Assembly: GCF_001613305.1 (NCBI RefSeq)
Contig: NZ_BDCC01000007.1
Location: 1 to 64,000 of the forward strand
DNA length: 64,000 nucleotides
Origin: Nocardia vaccinii NBRC 15922
GTDB lineage: Bacteria; Actinomycetota; Actinomycetes; Mycobacteriales; Mycobacteriaceae
Direction: 5' to 3'
The notes below the pieces were generated by a model, which had not been told where the DNA came from, ran no database searches, and saw nothing but the letters and a program-made list of their open reading frames with translations. The stretch's first letter is position 1. Each line of letters starts with the position of its first letter. Positions 9,055-17,542 of this stretch are shown here, one piece after another. Both the position numbers and the translations under genes were made by a program.

Positions 9055-9404
9055 TCCCCGTAAAGATCTGGGTCCTGCTTCGATGCTCTTTGGTCTTGCT
9101 GCTGTCACTAGCTGGTCACGAGTCATATCGGGATGCGGCATCCGCGGTGTTACAAGTCCTCGAAACTTTTTCGGCAGCCGTAGAATTCATCACAAGTCGG
9201 GTGGACTGATTCATAACGGCTATCACCCGGACGGTGTCGCCTTCGGCTGTCATGGCTCCTACCTTCTCGCCGCTGCCTGTGAATCTCCGAGGTGCTGCCT
9301 GTGAATCAAATCCGTTGAGACTGGCAGATTCCCAACGGAATTCTTAACGCCGGCTGGGAGCCATCGCATTGCCGCAGGGCGCGGCCGGGTAGAGGATCAC
9401 GGAT
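9055..9404. other. Intergenic region with a spaced direct repeat
   Basis: This is a divergent gap of 350 bp between the primase-like gene and the DUF4282 gene. The only structure I see is a 14-base direct repeat GCTGCCTGTGAATC at 9272-9285 and 9294-9307, spaced 22 bases (two helical turns), which could be a regulator site. A GAGGA ribosome-binding site precedes ATG 9405. No gene is supported. Confidence 0.4.
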
Positions 9405-9959
9405 ATGACCGATGACCCCGGCGAATCCGTGAGCGTCGAGCCGGACCAGGAGTACCTCGCCTGGCGCGAATCCGTGGCCCAGCGGCTGCCGCTGCGCTCG
9501 CGGAGTACGGGCGAGGAGCCGCGCGCGGAGCCCTTCCGGAGTCCGGGGGCGTTCGGTGAATGGTGTGCGTCGGCCGCGCGGGCCCTGCTCGACGTGCAGT
9601 TCGCGCGGCCCGCGACCCGCACCCTGCTGCCGCTGGCCTACATTCTGGGCCTGGCCTTCGCGATCGCGGTGCCGATCGTGCTGACCGTGCTGCTGTGGCA
9701 GGTCTCCTTACCGCTGGGGATCGTATTTCTGGTGGTGGTCGCGGTGCCGCTGGGACTCACTATCGCCGCCGTGGTGCGGCTGGCGCTGGAGTTCCTGGTG
9801 AACGCCGCGCGTCTGGCCGGTCGCGTCGAGCACATCACCGAACTGGCGGACGATCTGTTCCAGGCGCTGTCCGATGTGGCCGAACCGGTCAACCAGCTGT
9901 CCGAGGATGTGCGAGCGGTGCAGTTCTGGCGGTTCCGGAAGCGTCCCCCGCGAAAATAA
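9405..9959 (+). CDS. DUF4282 membrane protein
   Basis: The 184-residue product has a hydrophilic acidic N-terminal arm (residues 1-60) and then a DUF4282-type core. An amphipathic LLDVQFARPATRTLLPLAYILG segment leads into two close transmembrane helices (about 76-100 and 104-130), followed by a C-terminal cytoplasmic tail of heptad-like character. The family is widespread in actinobacteria and has no assigned function. The start is ATG 9405, with GAGGA eight bases upstream. Flanking genes give no functional hint. Confidence 0.8.
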   Translation: MTDDPGESVSVEPDQEYLAWRESVAQRLPLRSRSTGEEPRAEPFRSPGAFGEWCASAARALLDVQFARPATRTLLPLAYILGLAFAIAVPIVLTVLLWQVSLPLGIVFLVVVAVPLGLTIAAVVRLALEFLVNAARLAGRVEHITELADDLFQALSDVAEPVNQLSEDVRAVQFWRFRKRPPRK

Positions 9960-10141
9960 CCCCGGTTGGCTCATCTGTGAGGTTGGCGTGAATGCGCCAC
10001 ACCCCATATCGGGAGATCGTTTTGTTGTGCGACAATCCGAGCTCGGGTCCGGACAGCCGAATCCGGTATCGCATAAGGGTTTTGCCGTTCGGCGTGCCGC
10101 GATGGCGAGTACGATCGGCGCACGGACGCAGGGGGAAGTAC

Positions 10142-11020
10142 ATGGGTCTACCGCACGGGATCACCGGTTCGACGATGCCCCGCCGCCAGCTGGGCCGGCG
10201 CCTGCGTGATCTGCGCAACCAGGCCCGGATGACCACGCGGGTGGCGGCGCAGCGGCTGGAATGGTCCGAGGCCAAGATCTGGCGGATCGAAACCGGGCAG
10301 ACCTCGTTGCGCGGCCTGGACGTCGAGGCCATGTGCAAGGTCTACGGCGCCTCGGGAGAAGCGGCCGAACCGCTGATCGCGCTGGCTCGGGAGACCAAGG
10401 CGCGCGGCTGGTGGACCGAGTACAGCGATGTGATCGCCGAGGGTTTCGAGGTGTACCTGGGGCTCGAGGAGGCCGCCACCCGCCTGTCCAGCTACGAGAA
10501 CGAACTGGTTCCCGGCCTGTTGCAGACGCCGGACTACGCCCGCGCGGTGCTGACCGGCGCGCGCCCGGACATCTCGTCCGTCGAGGTCGATCGACGGGTG
10601 GCGGTGCGAATCGCCCGCCAGGCGGTACTCACCCGCGACTCGAAGCCGCTTCGGCTGGAAGCGATGATCACCGAGGCGTTGCTGTGGCACCGCATCGGCG
10701 GCGCCGGAGTGATGGCCGCCCAGCTCGACCACCTGCGCCGACTGTGCGAGTTACCCAATATCGAGATCCGCGTCGTACCAACCGATTCCGGCTACCACGA
10801 GGGTATGGACTCGGGCAGCTTCACCCTACTCGAATTCGACGACACCACGGGCGAACTCACCGAGCCCCCGGTGGTCTTCGTCCAGAACTACACCGGCACA
10901 GCCTATTTCGATAAAGAGAACGAAATCACCCGCTACCGCCAGGCTTTCGAGAGTATCCGCGCAGTGACCATCGACGCCCGCGCCCCCCTCGAACAGGCTC
11001 GCGCAGGCCTGAACTCATAA
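10142..11020 (+). CDS. XRE-family regulator with DUF5753 domain
   Basis: This 292-residue protein has an N-terminal Cro/C1-type helix-turn-helix (about residues 15-70, LRDLRNQARMTTRVAAQRL then SEAKIWRIETGQ). The rest is the DUF5753 domain (about 100-280; ELVPGLLQTPDYARA, EALLWHRIGG, RVVPTDSGYH, VFVQNYTG). Such proteins are expanded in Streptomyces and Nocardia and are usually paired with a small DUF397 protein; none is found here. The start is ATG 10142, with a purine-rich AGGGGGAAG site eight bases before it; the longer open frame from 9992 lacks conserved sequence. The ligand and target are unknown. Confidence 0.87.
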   Translation: MGLPHGITGSTMPRRQLGRRLRDLRNQARMTTRVAAQRLEWSEAKIWRIETGQTSLRGLDVEAMCKVYGASGEAAEPLIALARETKARGWWTEYSDVIAEGFEVYLGLEEAATRLSSYENELVPGLLQTPDYARAVLTGARPDISSVEVDRRVAVRIARQAVLTRDSKPLRLEAMITEALLWHRIGGAGVMAAQLDHLRRLCELPNIEIRVVPTDSGYHEGMDSGSFTLLEFDDTTGELTEPPVVFVQNYTGTAYFDKENEITRYRQAFESIRAVTIDARAPLEQARAGLNS

Positions 11021-11488
11021 TTCCGCACCCGCCCTCGACCCACCGTCCCGAGCGCCCCCCGCGACAACTGGTTTCGCAAGAACACGGGTGACTCCATGTA
11101 CTCGCATCGAAGTACCTTGCGATTGGTGCGGTTGTCAAGGTGTACACATCCGCATCACCCGCCGAATCCTCGTGGATGACCGAAGAACAGGGACGGTGGC
11201 TGCTGGACCGGCTCCCCTGACACCTCGGGAGAACCGCGACCGGTGAACTCCGGCCGCAGCCCTACCCGAAATCCCAGACATGAATCCTGCTGCCGTACCA
11301 GAATGTGCGATCGGCATTCGCCGCACGCGCGTCCCGTGGCAACGACCCGATTCACCATGACAGCAGGGATGCCCGGTCGGCAACACCTGTCGCGGCGATG
11401 CTGTCCGGCCCACTGTCCGCGTTATGCTGGTCGACCGATAGCTGCATGGGTCCGCTTCTGCGATGTCTGCCGAGAGAACAGGATCGCT
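11021..11488. other. Intergenic region before the porin gene
   Basis: This 468-bp gap contains a family-A repeat core (11061-11095) and otherwise no convincing gene. Short open frames on both strands, including one with a CGEC motif on the minus strand (11155-11358), lack ribosome-binding sites and family resemblance. The porin promoter should lie in the last 100 bases. Confidence 0.4.
11061..11095 (-). repeat. Dispersed repeat A core
   Basis: Read on the minus strand, this matches the end of family A: GGAGTCACCCGTGTT, then TTGCGAAACCAG and TTGTCGCG. The preceding part of the repeat is not evident, so only the ~35-base core is present here. Confidence 0.65.
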
Positions 11489-12169
11489 ATGCGATGTCCA
11501 CTCACCGTCGCCGCAGCCACTACGGTTGCGGCATGTATGGCCGTCCTCGGCCTGTGGGGCGGTGGTGTCGGTCGGGCCCAATCCCCCGGCGCGAATATCG
11601 CCGGTGCGGGAGTTCATCTGACGGCCTCGGTCGACAAGATCGGGGTGAACCCGCCGGGTGACCGGACTCCGAACGTCCTGATGACGTTCTCGCATGCCGT
11701 ACAGGTTTCCGGCGATTACTCCGTCGACGTCGGTGGCGACCCGATCCGGTCCGGTCAGGCCGTCGCGGGGTTCCTCCTGGGCTGCGGGATCAGTACAGCC
11801 GGCGTCAAGGTCGGAATCGGAACCGGTCAAATACTCGCCACCGGAAATTCCTCAGCACTCGCGCCGCCGAACGTCGCAATCAGCGCTCCGGCCAGGGGCA
11901 GCCTCGGGCCCCGCGTCCGTGGATTGCTGGGCCTGGGCGAATTCCTGGGCGTGAGCTTGGAGCCCGGCCAGGTCACCACCGCGACCACGGCGACAATCAA
12001 GCTCGATGGCAGGACCGCGTTCCCGTTCCGAATCAGGTTCGACAATGCCGCGCTGAATGTCTCGCAATGCACCAGCCCAGTGGCGGCCGTCCCATTCATC
12101 ACCACCACCGTGTCCACCGCACAGGCAATGACGCAGACAACTTCCTACGGCAATCAGTTCACCTTCTGA
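11489..12169 (+). CDS. MspA-family porin-like secreted protein
   Basis: This 226-residue protein begins with a signal peptide (MRCPLTVAAATTVAACMAVLGLWGG, cleavage expected near VGRAQS). The mature part resembles Nocardia/mycobacterial MspA-type porins: a hydrophilic strand-rich core with AVAGFLLGCGI, a glycine-rich middle, the LEPGQVTTATTATIKLDG strand pair, and two Cys residues (in LGCGIS and VSQCTS) that could form a disulfide. MspA proteins form octameric mycomembrane pores. ATG 11489 follows an AACAGGA site. The rim and constriction sequence is diverged from MspA itself, so pore formation is inference from family. Confidence 0.8.
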   Translation: MRCPLTVAAATTVAACMAVLGLWGGGVGRAQSPGANIAGAGVHLTASVDKIGVNPPGDRTPNVLMTFSHAVQVSGDYSVDVGGDPIRSGQAVAGFLLGCGISTAGVKVGIGTGQILATGNSSALAPPNVAISAPARGSLGPRVRGLLGLGEFLGVSLEPGQVTTATTATIKLDGRTAFPFRIRFDNAALNVSQCTSPVAAVPFITTTVSTAQAMTQTTSYGNQFTF

Positions 12170-12532
12170 CACACCGGACCCGACGCCAAATCCCATACCG
12201 CGCAAGTAATCCCGTCAACGTCCCAACGCGCGACATCGTCCGCACGGTGCTCACCGGTCGCTCCGCAGGCCACGTGGCGACGTCGATCGCGGCCTGGCAC
12301 ACCAGGATTGCGGCCATCGCCACCAGTTCCGGCGTGAGTGTCGGCACCTCCGACTCGGAGTTCCACGAAGTCGGGACCGCTCGCCGCCTTTGGAACGACG
12401 CTACAACCAGACCGCTGGACCGTTCGATGGGAGTCCACTCCCGAGGACCTCCCGGCTCGAATCGAACGGCATGAACGAGGACGAGCATTCCCCGGCAACA
12501 CGAAGAGGCGGGCGGAGTGAGGCGGGGGAGCC
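12170..12532. other. Intergenic region, nothing recognised
   Basis: This is the convergent gap between the porin and the MarR gene. Short open frames occur but none shows a ribosome-binding site or family resemblance. A small hairpin with stem TGAGGC/GCCTCA (12518-12535) overlaps the MarR stop codon and could help terminate it. Confidence 0.3.
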
Positions 12533-12934
12533 TCAGAGGAGCTGGGCCAGGATTTCGCGGTGGGTGTGGGCGGAGTCGGCGTGGACGGCGCGGCCCTTGT
12601 CGGTGAGGCAGACGAAGATGGCGCGGCGGTCGTCGCTGCACATGCTGCGGCTGACCAGGCCGTCGCGCTCGAGGCGGGCGACGGCGCGGGACAGGGCGCT
12701 CTGACTCAGGTAGATGTCGGCGGCCAGATCACTCATCCGGTACGTCTCACAGGCGGCGTCGACCAGGCGGTCCAGCGTTTCGAATTCGCTCAGGCCGATG
12801 CGGTGCCGGTGCTGCAGCTCCTTCTCCAGAGCGCAGGACACCGTCGCATGTTTGTCCAGGAGCTCGCGCCACTGACCCACCAGCGCGGTGGGTGCTGCCG
12901 CTCGCGGCGCTGACGCTGTCGACGCCTTTGTCAT
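12533..12934 (-). CDS. MarR-family repressor of the adjacent MFS pump
   Basis: The 133-residue winged-helix protein carries the MarR recognition region (LAADIYLSQSALSRAVARLERDGLVSR, about residues 72-98) and the wing DDRRAIFVCLTDKG. It is divergent from an MFS exporter across 86 bp that contains a perfect palindrome. This is the classical arrangement for a drug-responsive repressor controlling a pump and itself. The start ATG 12934 lies six bases after a TAAGAT -10 element, so the message may be leaderless. The ligand is unknown. Confidence 0.88.
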   Translation of the reverse strand: MTKASTASAPRAAAPTALVGQWRELLDKHATVSCALEKELQHRHRIGLSEFETLDRLVDAACETYRMSDLAADIYLSQSALSRAVARLERDGLVSRSMCSDDRRAIFVCLTDKGRAVHADSAHTHREILAQLL

Positions 12935-12940
12935 GCCGCC

Positions 12941-13020
12941 ATCTTAGTGGTCCGAACTGAACGATGCAAACGCATTAAATGCTTGCACATTTAATGCGCA
13001 CGCAAGTAATGTTCCGGGTC
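12941..13020. promoter_or_regulatory. Divergent promoters and MarR operator
   Basis: A perfect palindrome has 10-bp arms GCATTAAATG (12972-12981) and CATTTAATGC (12988-12997), separated by six bases. Toward the pump, TTGCAC (12984-12989), a 17-base spacer and TAATGT (13007-13012) precede the ATG at 13021. Toward marR, TTGCAT (12969-12964), a 17-base spacer and TAAGAT (12946-12941) precede its ATG at 12934. The palindrome overlaps the pump -35 and abuts the marR -35, as expected for a repressor site. Both transcripts would be nearly leaderless. Confidence 0.75.
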
Positions 13021-14634
13021 ATGACTTCCACGGCAACGTCCTCGGCCAGCTCCGCTGCCGATACCCGGTGGTCAGCACGCCTCTGGGGCATGTTGATCAC
13101 GCTGTGCATCGTGTTGTTCCTCGACGGACTCGACGTCTCGATGATCGGTGTCGCCCTGCCGTCCATCGGTAAAGATCTGCACCTGGGCACTTCGACCCTG
13201 CAATGGCTGGTCAGCGGCTATGTGCTGGGGTACGGCGGATTGCTGCTGCTCGGCGGGCGCACCGCCGATCTGCTCGGCCGACGCCGCGTATTCCTGATCG
13301 CGCTGGGCGTGTTCGCCCTGGCCTCGCTCGCGGGCGGGCTGGTCAGCTCGGCCGCACTGCTGATCGCGACCCGCTTCATCAAGGGGCTGGCCGCGGCGTT
13401 CACCGCGCCGACCGGCTTGTCCATCATCACCACCAACTTCGCCGAGGGGCCGGCCCGCAACCGTGCGCTGTCCATCTACACCGTGTTCGGCGCGGGCGGC
13501 TACTCCATGGGTCTGGTGTTCGGCGGTCTGATGACAGGTCTCGGCTGGCGCTGGACCTTCCTGCTCCCGGTGCCGATCGCGTTGGCCGCGTTGATCGCCG
13601 CGGCCGTCCTGGTTCCCCGCGACCGCCGGAAGGGCGGGTCCGAGGGCGCTGACGCAGCGGGCGGACATGATCTGCTGGGCGCGCTGCTGTCCACCGCGGC
13701 CATGCTGCTGCTGGTCTACACCGTGGTTTCCGCACCTCGGGCCGGATGGGCGTCGGCCCGCACGGTCGGTTCGTTCGCCACGGTGGCGGCATTGTTCATC
13801 GGCTTCGTGGCGGTGGAGAAGCGGGTGCGGCATCCGCTGATCCGGCTCGGCATCCTGCGCCGCGCCACGCTGGTACGGGCCAGTCTGGTCATCGGCGCGC
13901 TGGCGGGGTCGTACTTCAGCTGGCAGTTCATCGTGACGCTGTATCTACAGGACACGCTGCACTGGTCGCCGCTGCAACTGGCCATGGCACTGCTGCCGGT
14001 GGGGCTGCTGGTGGCGCTGTCCTCCATGTTCTCCGACAAGCTGGTCGACCGGTTCGGCACCGGCCCGATCATCGCGGTCACCATGATCGCGATGAGCATC
14101 GGCTACCTGCTGTTCCTGCGAGTGAACACGCACCCGTCCTACCTGGCGGTCATCCTGCCCGCAGTGCTGCTGGTCGGCATCGGCTGGATCGGTTTCCCGT
14201 CGATCAACATCCAGGCCACCGCCGGTATCGATGACGAGGAGCAAGGTCTGGCCGCCGGCGTGCTGCAAACGTCGATGCAGGTCGGCGCGGCGATCGTCCT
14301 TGCCATCAACACCGCGATCATCGCGTCCGACGCCCATACCGACGGCTCGCCCGCGGCCGTCCTGAGTGGCTACCGCCCGGGCCTGATCTTCGTCGGCGTT
14401 GTGGCGATCATCGGCGCGCTGGTGGCGCTGACCCACTTCCTGCCCGCCGTATCTTCGGCCTCCGCTTCGCTCCGGCGTGTTCGCGGCCCCCGAAGTCTCA
14501 CCGCTCGGCCCCGGGTCGGGCACTCGTTCCTCGCACCCGCCACGCGTCCGAACGACGAAACGAGCCGCGAACGGGAGTTGGCGTTGTCCGGGGTATCGGA
14601 ACCGGGTGAGTTGAGTGCGGGTCTCGATAGCTGA
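13021..14634 (+). CDS. MFS drug exporter (DHA2-like, 14-TMS type)
   Basis: This 537-residue major facilitator begins MTSTATSSAS. It has the first-helix DGLDVSMIGVALPSI, the loop 2-3 motif GGRTADLLGRRRVF, and motif C-like GAGGYSMGLVFGG. About 14 transmembrane helices end near residue 474. It probably exports hydrophobic drugs by proton antiport under control of the divergent MarR protein. The start is ATG 13021 rather than ATG 12979, which would lie inside the operator. From residue 478 onward the frame runs through a dispersed family-B repeat, giving a 60-residue hydrophilic Arg/Ser-rich tail unlike other MFS proteins. Confidence 0.9.
   Translation: MTSTATSSASSAADTRWSARLWGMLITLCIVLFLDGLDVSMIGVALPSIGKDLHLGTSTLQWLVSGYVLGYGGLLLLGGRTADLLGRRRVFLIALGVFALASLAGGLVSSAALLIATRFIKGLAAAFTAPTGLSIITTNFAEGPARNRALSIYTVFGAGGYSMGLVFGGLMTGLGWRWTFLLPVPIALAALIAAAVLVPRDRRKGGSEGADAAGGHDLLGALLSTAAMLLLVYTVVSAPRAGWASARTVGSFATVAALFIGFVAVEKRVRHPLIRLGILRRATLVRASLVIGALAGSYFSWQFIVTLYLQDTLHWSPLQLAMALLPVGLLVALSSMFSDKLVDRFGTGPIIAVTMIAMSIGYLLFLRVNTHPSYLAVILPAVLLVGIGWIGFPSINIQATAGIDDEEQGLAAGVLQTSMQVGAAIVLAINTAIIASDAHTDGSPAAVLSGYRPGLIFVGVVAIIGALVALTHFLPAVSSASASLRRVRGPRSLTARPRVGHSFLAPATRPNDETSRERELALSGVSEPGELSAGLDS
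14452..14553 (-). repeat. Dispersed repeat B, copy inside the MFS 3' end
   Basis: Read on the minus strand this contains GACGCGTGGCGGGTGCGAGG, then GGCCGAGCGGTGAGAC and CGGGGGCCGCGAACAC, then CCGGAGCGAAGCGGAGGC. Close matches are at 22351, 22455 and 31725. Unlike those copies it is within an open reading frame and encodes residues 478-511 of the exporter. Confidence 0.75.
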
Positions 14635-14647
14635 AAGGGTTCAACAG

Positions 14648-14693
14648 CGAAATGGGCTGTGAAAGGAGACTTCTCCATCCGCAGCCCATTTCG
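14648..14693. terminator. Bidirectional terminator between MFS and rmlC
   Basis: A perfect 12-bp stem (CGAAATGGGCTG / CAGCCCATTTCG) encloses a 22-base loop that itself holds a GGAGA/TCTCC mini-hairpin. It lies between two convergent genes. Confidence 0.7.
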
Positions 14694-14745
14694 GCGGTGG
14701 TGATCCGAGCCGATGCCGGCGGATTGTTTTGTCCGCGAACGACGG

Positions 14746-15306
14746 TCAGCCGCGCAGTGTGCGCAGGCTCGGGGCCGCGGCATCCTTCGGGGAACGGACG
14801 TAGGTCAGGGGTTGGCCGTCGCGGCCGGTGGTCGGCCAATCGATGGCGAGGTCCGGGTCGAAAGCGTCTATGTCGCGGTCGAATTCGGGGGAGTATTCGA
14901 GCGAGCAGAGGTACGTGGCGGTGGAATCGTCCGCGAGGGACAGCAGGGCGTGACCGAGGCCGTCGGAGAGGTATACCGATCGGCGGTCCGCATCATCGAT
15001 CAGCACGGTGTCCCAGGTGCCGAAGGTGGGGGAGTCGGGACGCAGATCCACCACGACGTCCAGGAAAGCGCCACGCACGCAGGTCACGTATTTTGCCTGG
15101 CCGGGCGGGGTTTCGGTGTAGTGGATACCGCGCAGCACTCCGGCCGCGGACACCGAGGTGTTGACCTGCCGAAGATCGAACGGCCGCCCGACCACCTTCT
15201 CGAACTCCGAGGCCTTGAACGACTCGAGGAACACCCCGCGATCGTCGCCGTGCAGCCGCGGCGTGAACTCCCAGGCGCCGGGTACGGACAACTCTCGAAT
15301 CTGCAT
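14746..15306 (-). CDS. rmlC: dTDP-4-dehydrorhamnose 3,5-epimerase RmlC
   Basis: RmlC makes dTDP-4-keto-L-rhamnose, the third step toward the rhamnose linker joining galactan to peptidoglycan. The 186-residue cupin shows His62 in LRGIHY and Tyr132 in STATY, matching the catalytic positions of the family, plus RQVNTS near residue 46 and the acidic residue in LAIDWP. Length is typical. Its ATG lies one base after the rmlA stop, so the two are co-transcribed and probably coupled. rmlB is nearby but on the other strand; rmlD is not in the window. Confidence 0.93.
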   Translation of the reverse strand: MQIRELSVPGAWEFTPRLHGDDRGVFLESFKASEFEKVVGRPFDLRQVNTSVSAAGVLRGIHYTETPPGQAKYVTCVRGAFLDVVVDLRPDSPTFGTWDTVLIDDADRRSVYLSDGLGHALLSLADDSTATYLCSLEYSPEFDRDIDAFDPDLAIDWPTTGRDGQPLTYVRSPKDAAAPSLRTLRG

Positions 15307-15307
15307 C

Positions 15308-16207
15308 TCACCAATCCTGTTCGTGTTCGGGCGGATTCGTCTCGCGCCCGCGTGCGAGCAGGCCGAACAGATACTCGCCGTAGCCCGAGCGGGTCAGCGG
15401 TTCGGCCAACCGCGCGAGCTGTTCGTCGTCGATATAGCCCATCCGCCACGCGACCTCTTCGGGCGCGCCGATCTTCAGGCCCTGGCGTTCCTCGATGGTA
15501 CGGACGTAGTTGGCCGCGTCCAGCAGCGAATCGAAGGTTCCCGTGTCGAGCCAGGCGGTGCCGCGGGCCAGCACGTCCACCTGGAGTCTGTTCTGCTCCA
15601 GATAGGTCCGGTTGATATCGCTGATCTCGTATTCGCCACGCGCCGAGGGACGTAGTGCGCGGGCGATCTCGACGACGTCGTTGTCGTAGAAGTACAGCCC
15701 CGGGACGGCGTAACTCGAGCGCGGCTTCGCGGGCTTCTCCTCGATGGAGATCGCACGGCCCGCGGCGAACTCGACCACTCCGTAGGCGGTGGGATCGGAC
15801 ACCGGGTAGGCGAAGATCGCACCGCCGGTGATCCGGTGGAACCGCCGCAGCCGCGTGCCCAGGCCCGGCCCGTGGAAGATGTTGTCGCCCAGCACGAGGG
15901 CGGCCGGTTCGTTGCCGATGTGATCGGCGCCGAGGACGAACGCCCGCGCCAGCCCGTCCGGTTCGGGCTGCACGACGTAGCTGATCGCGATGCCGAACTG
16001 CGATCCGTCGCCGAGCAGCCGGGTGAAGGAGAGGGCATCCTCGGGTGTGGTGATGATCAGGATGTCCCGGATGCCGGCCAGCATCAGGGTCGAGAGCGGG
16101 TAGTACACCATCGGCTTGTCGTAGACCGGGACCAGTTGTTTGCTCACCCCGCGCGTGATCGGATGCAGCCGTGTTCCGGTGCCACCGGCCAAGATGATTC
16201 CGCGCAT
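15308..16207 (-). CDS. rmlA: Glucose-1-phosphate thymidylyltransferase RmlA
   Basis: RmlA joins dTTP and glucose-1-phosphate, the first step of dTDP-rhamnose synthesis. The 299-residue protein has the nucleotide-binding [11 protein letters not shown] at the N-terminus, [24 protein letters not shown], and the EEKP signature ([12 protein letters not shown]). ATG 16207 places the glycine-rich loop at residues 8-14, as in other RmlA proteins; a GTG nine bases upstream is in frame but less likely. It is the first gene of a two-gene unit with rmlC. Confidence 0.94.
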   Translation of the reverse strand: MRGIILAGGTGTRLHPITRGVSKQLVPVYDKPMVYYPLSTLMLAGIRDILIITTPEDALSFTRLLGDGSQFGIAISYVVQPEPDGLARAFVLGADHIGNEPAALVLGDNIFHGPGLGTRLRRFHRITGGAIFAYPVSDPTAYGVVEFAAGRAISIEEKPAKPRSSYAVPGLYFYDNDVVEIARALRPSARGEYEISDINRTYLEQNRLQVDVLARGTAWLDTGTFDSLLDAANYVRTIEERQGLKIGAPEEVAWRMGYIDDEQLARLAEPLTRSGYGEYLFGLLARGRETNPPEHEQDW

Positions 16208-16435
16208 GTCACACAAGTCTGCCAGCTACGGCGGGATAGGGCTCGACGAGGTTCCGACTCGGCGGCGAAATCGTCACGGCGGGTTATCCGGAGCTCGATC
16301 CGGCCGATTCATATTGTGTAGATCACTTCTGCGTGGTCTGCTGAAACGACACCGTGTGAGATGTCAGCGCCGACAACTCGCCGCCGGAGTTCCGGTTGCC
16401 GGTGATGCGGCGCGTCCGGAGTGAGGTGGTGCGTG

Positions 16436-17434
16436 ATGACGGCCCTTGGAGTACGAGATTCCGGATCGGGTGTCGTGGCGAATCCAGACGGGAGCAGTCT
16501 GACCTCCCGAATGTTGCTATTCGCTTGCCGGGGATTCGTAGGACCGTTCGTGCGGCGCTATCCGGTCACCCCGCTGACCATGCCGGCCGCGCGAATACTC
16601 GTCGACGGACTCTCCGCCTTGCGACCGGGGCCCGCGGGGGTGGAACGGGAACAGGTGTGGCTCAACGGTTTCCGGATGGAGATCCTGCGTCCCGCCGGCG
16701 CCCGCAAGGCGTTGCGCGACGGTGTGGTGATGTACCTGCACGGCGGCGGGTTCTTCCTGTGCGGCCTGGATACGCATCGTCCGATCGCGGCCGCGATCGC
16801 CCGGCGCACCGGCCTCGCGGTGGTCAACGTCGAATATCGCCAACTGCCCGGCATCACCATCGCCGAGTCGGTCGAGGACTGCCTGACCGCGTACCGGTGG
16901 TTGATGCGGCACGGGGTCGATCCCGCCCGGATCGTCTTCGCCGGCGACTCGGCCGGCGGATATCTGAGTTTCGTGACCGCGTTGCGCGCGGTCGAGGCGG
17001 GTCTGCCGTCCCCGGCCGGGCTGGTCGGCCTGTCTCCGCTGCTGGACCTGGACTGCGCGGCCAAACAGGATTACATGAACGTGGAGCGCGACGCCTACAT
17101 CCCGCTCTGCGGACTCGAGCAGGTGGTCGAGCACGGTGCGAAGGTCCAGGGGCTGCTGGATCCGGCGCTCTCGCCGGTCAACGGCGCGCTGGCGAGTCTG
17201 CCCCCGGCGCTGCTGATCGTCGGTGAGGACGAATTGCTGCGCTACGACTGCGAACTGATGGCCGAGCGGCTGACCGCGGCCGGGGTGCCGAACTCCCTGG
17301 AGTTGTGGCGCGGCCAGGTGCACGCGTTCATGAGCATCCTGCCGAACATGCCCGAGAGCCGGTCGGCCCTGGGCCGGGTGGCGCGTTTCGTGCGTGCCCG
17401 GATCGAGGTGGAAACTCCCGCGCGCACCGCATGA
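16436..17434 (+). CDS. Alpha/beta hydrolase of the hormone-sensitive lipase family
   Basis: This 332-residue esterase has the family-IV oxyanion motif HGGGFF (His102), the nucleophile motif GDSAGG (Ser172), and a late Asp (EDELLRYD) and His (GQVHAF) completing the triad. Mycobacterial Lip proteins of this family cleave acyl esters; the substrate cannot be told from sequence. ATG 16436 is preceded by a GAGGTGG site. It is divergent from rmlA across 228 bp with no other feature recognised. A strong terminator follows. Confidence 0.87.
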   Translation: MTALGVRDSGSGVVANPDGSSLTSRMLLFACRGFVGPFVRRYPVTPLTMPAARILVDGLSALRPGPAGVEREQVWLNGFRMEILRPAGARKALRDGVVMYLHGGGFFLCGLDTHRPIAAAIARRTGLAVVNVEYRQLPGITIAESVEDCLTAYRWLMRHGVDPARIVFAGDSAGGYLSFVTALRAVEAGLPSPAGLVGLSPLLDLDCAAKQDYMNVERDAYIPLCGLEQVVEHGAKVQGLLDPALSPVNGALASLPPALLIVGEDELLRYDCELMAERLTAAGVPNSLELWRGQVHAFMSILPNMPESRSALGRVARFVRARIEVETPARTA

Positions 17435-17490
17435 GAATTCGTGCGCCGCAACAGGACTCGATCGAGGCCGCCGCACGTCCCGAATGCGAA

Positions 17491-17525
17491 AGCGCCCCCG
17501 CACGGTCGAACCGTGCGGGGGCGCT
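17491..17525. terminator. Strong terminator between convergent genes
   Basis: A 16-bp perfect stem, beginning AGCGCCCCCGCACGGT and closed by its complement around a 3-base loop (17507-17509), sits between the lipase and the secreted-protein gene. It should act in both directions. Confidence 0.85.
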
Positions 17526-17542
17526 GTCCGTCTGGAGCGGTA

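Noticed and set aside
11155..11358. 67-codon minus-strand frame with a CGEC motif
   Set aside because: No ribosome-binding site and no recognised zinc-ribbon family; kept as intergenic.
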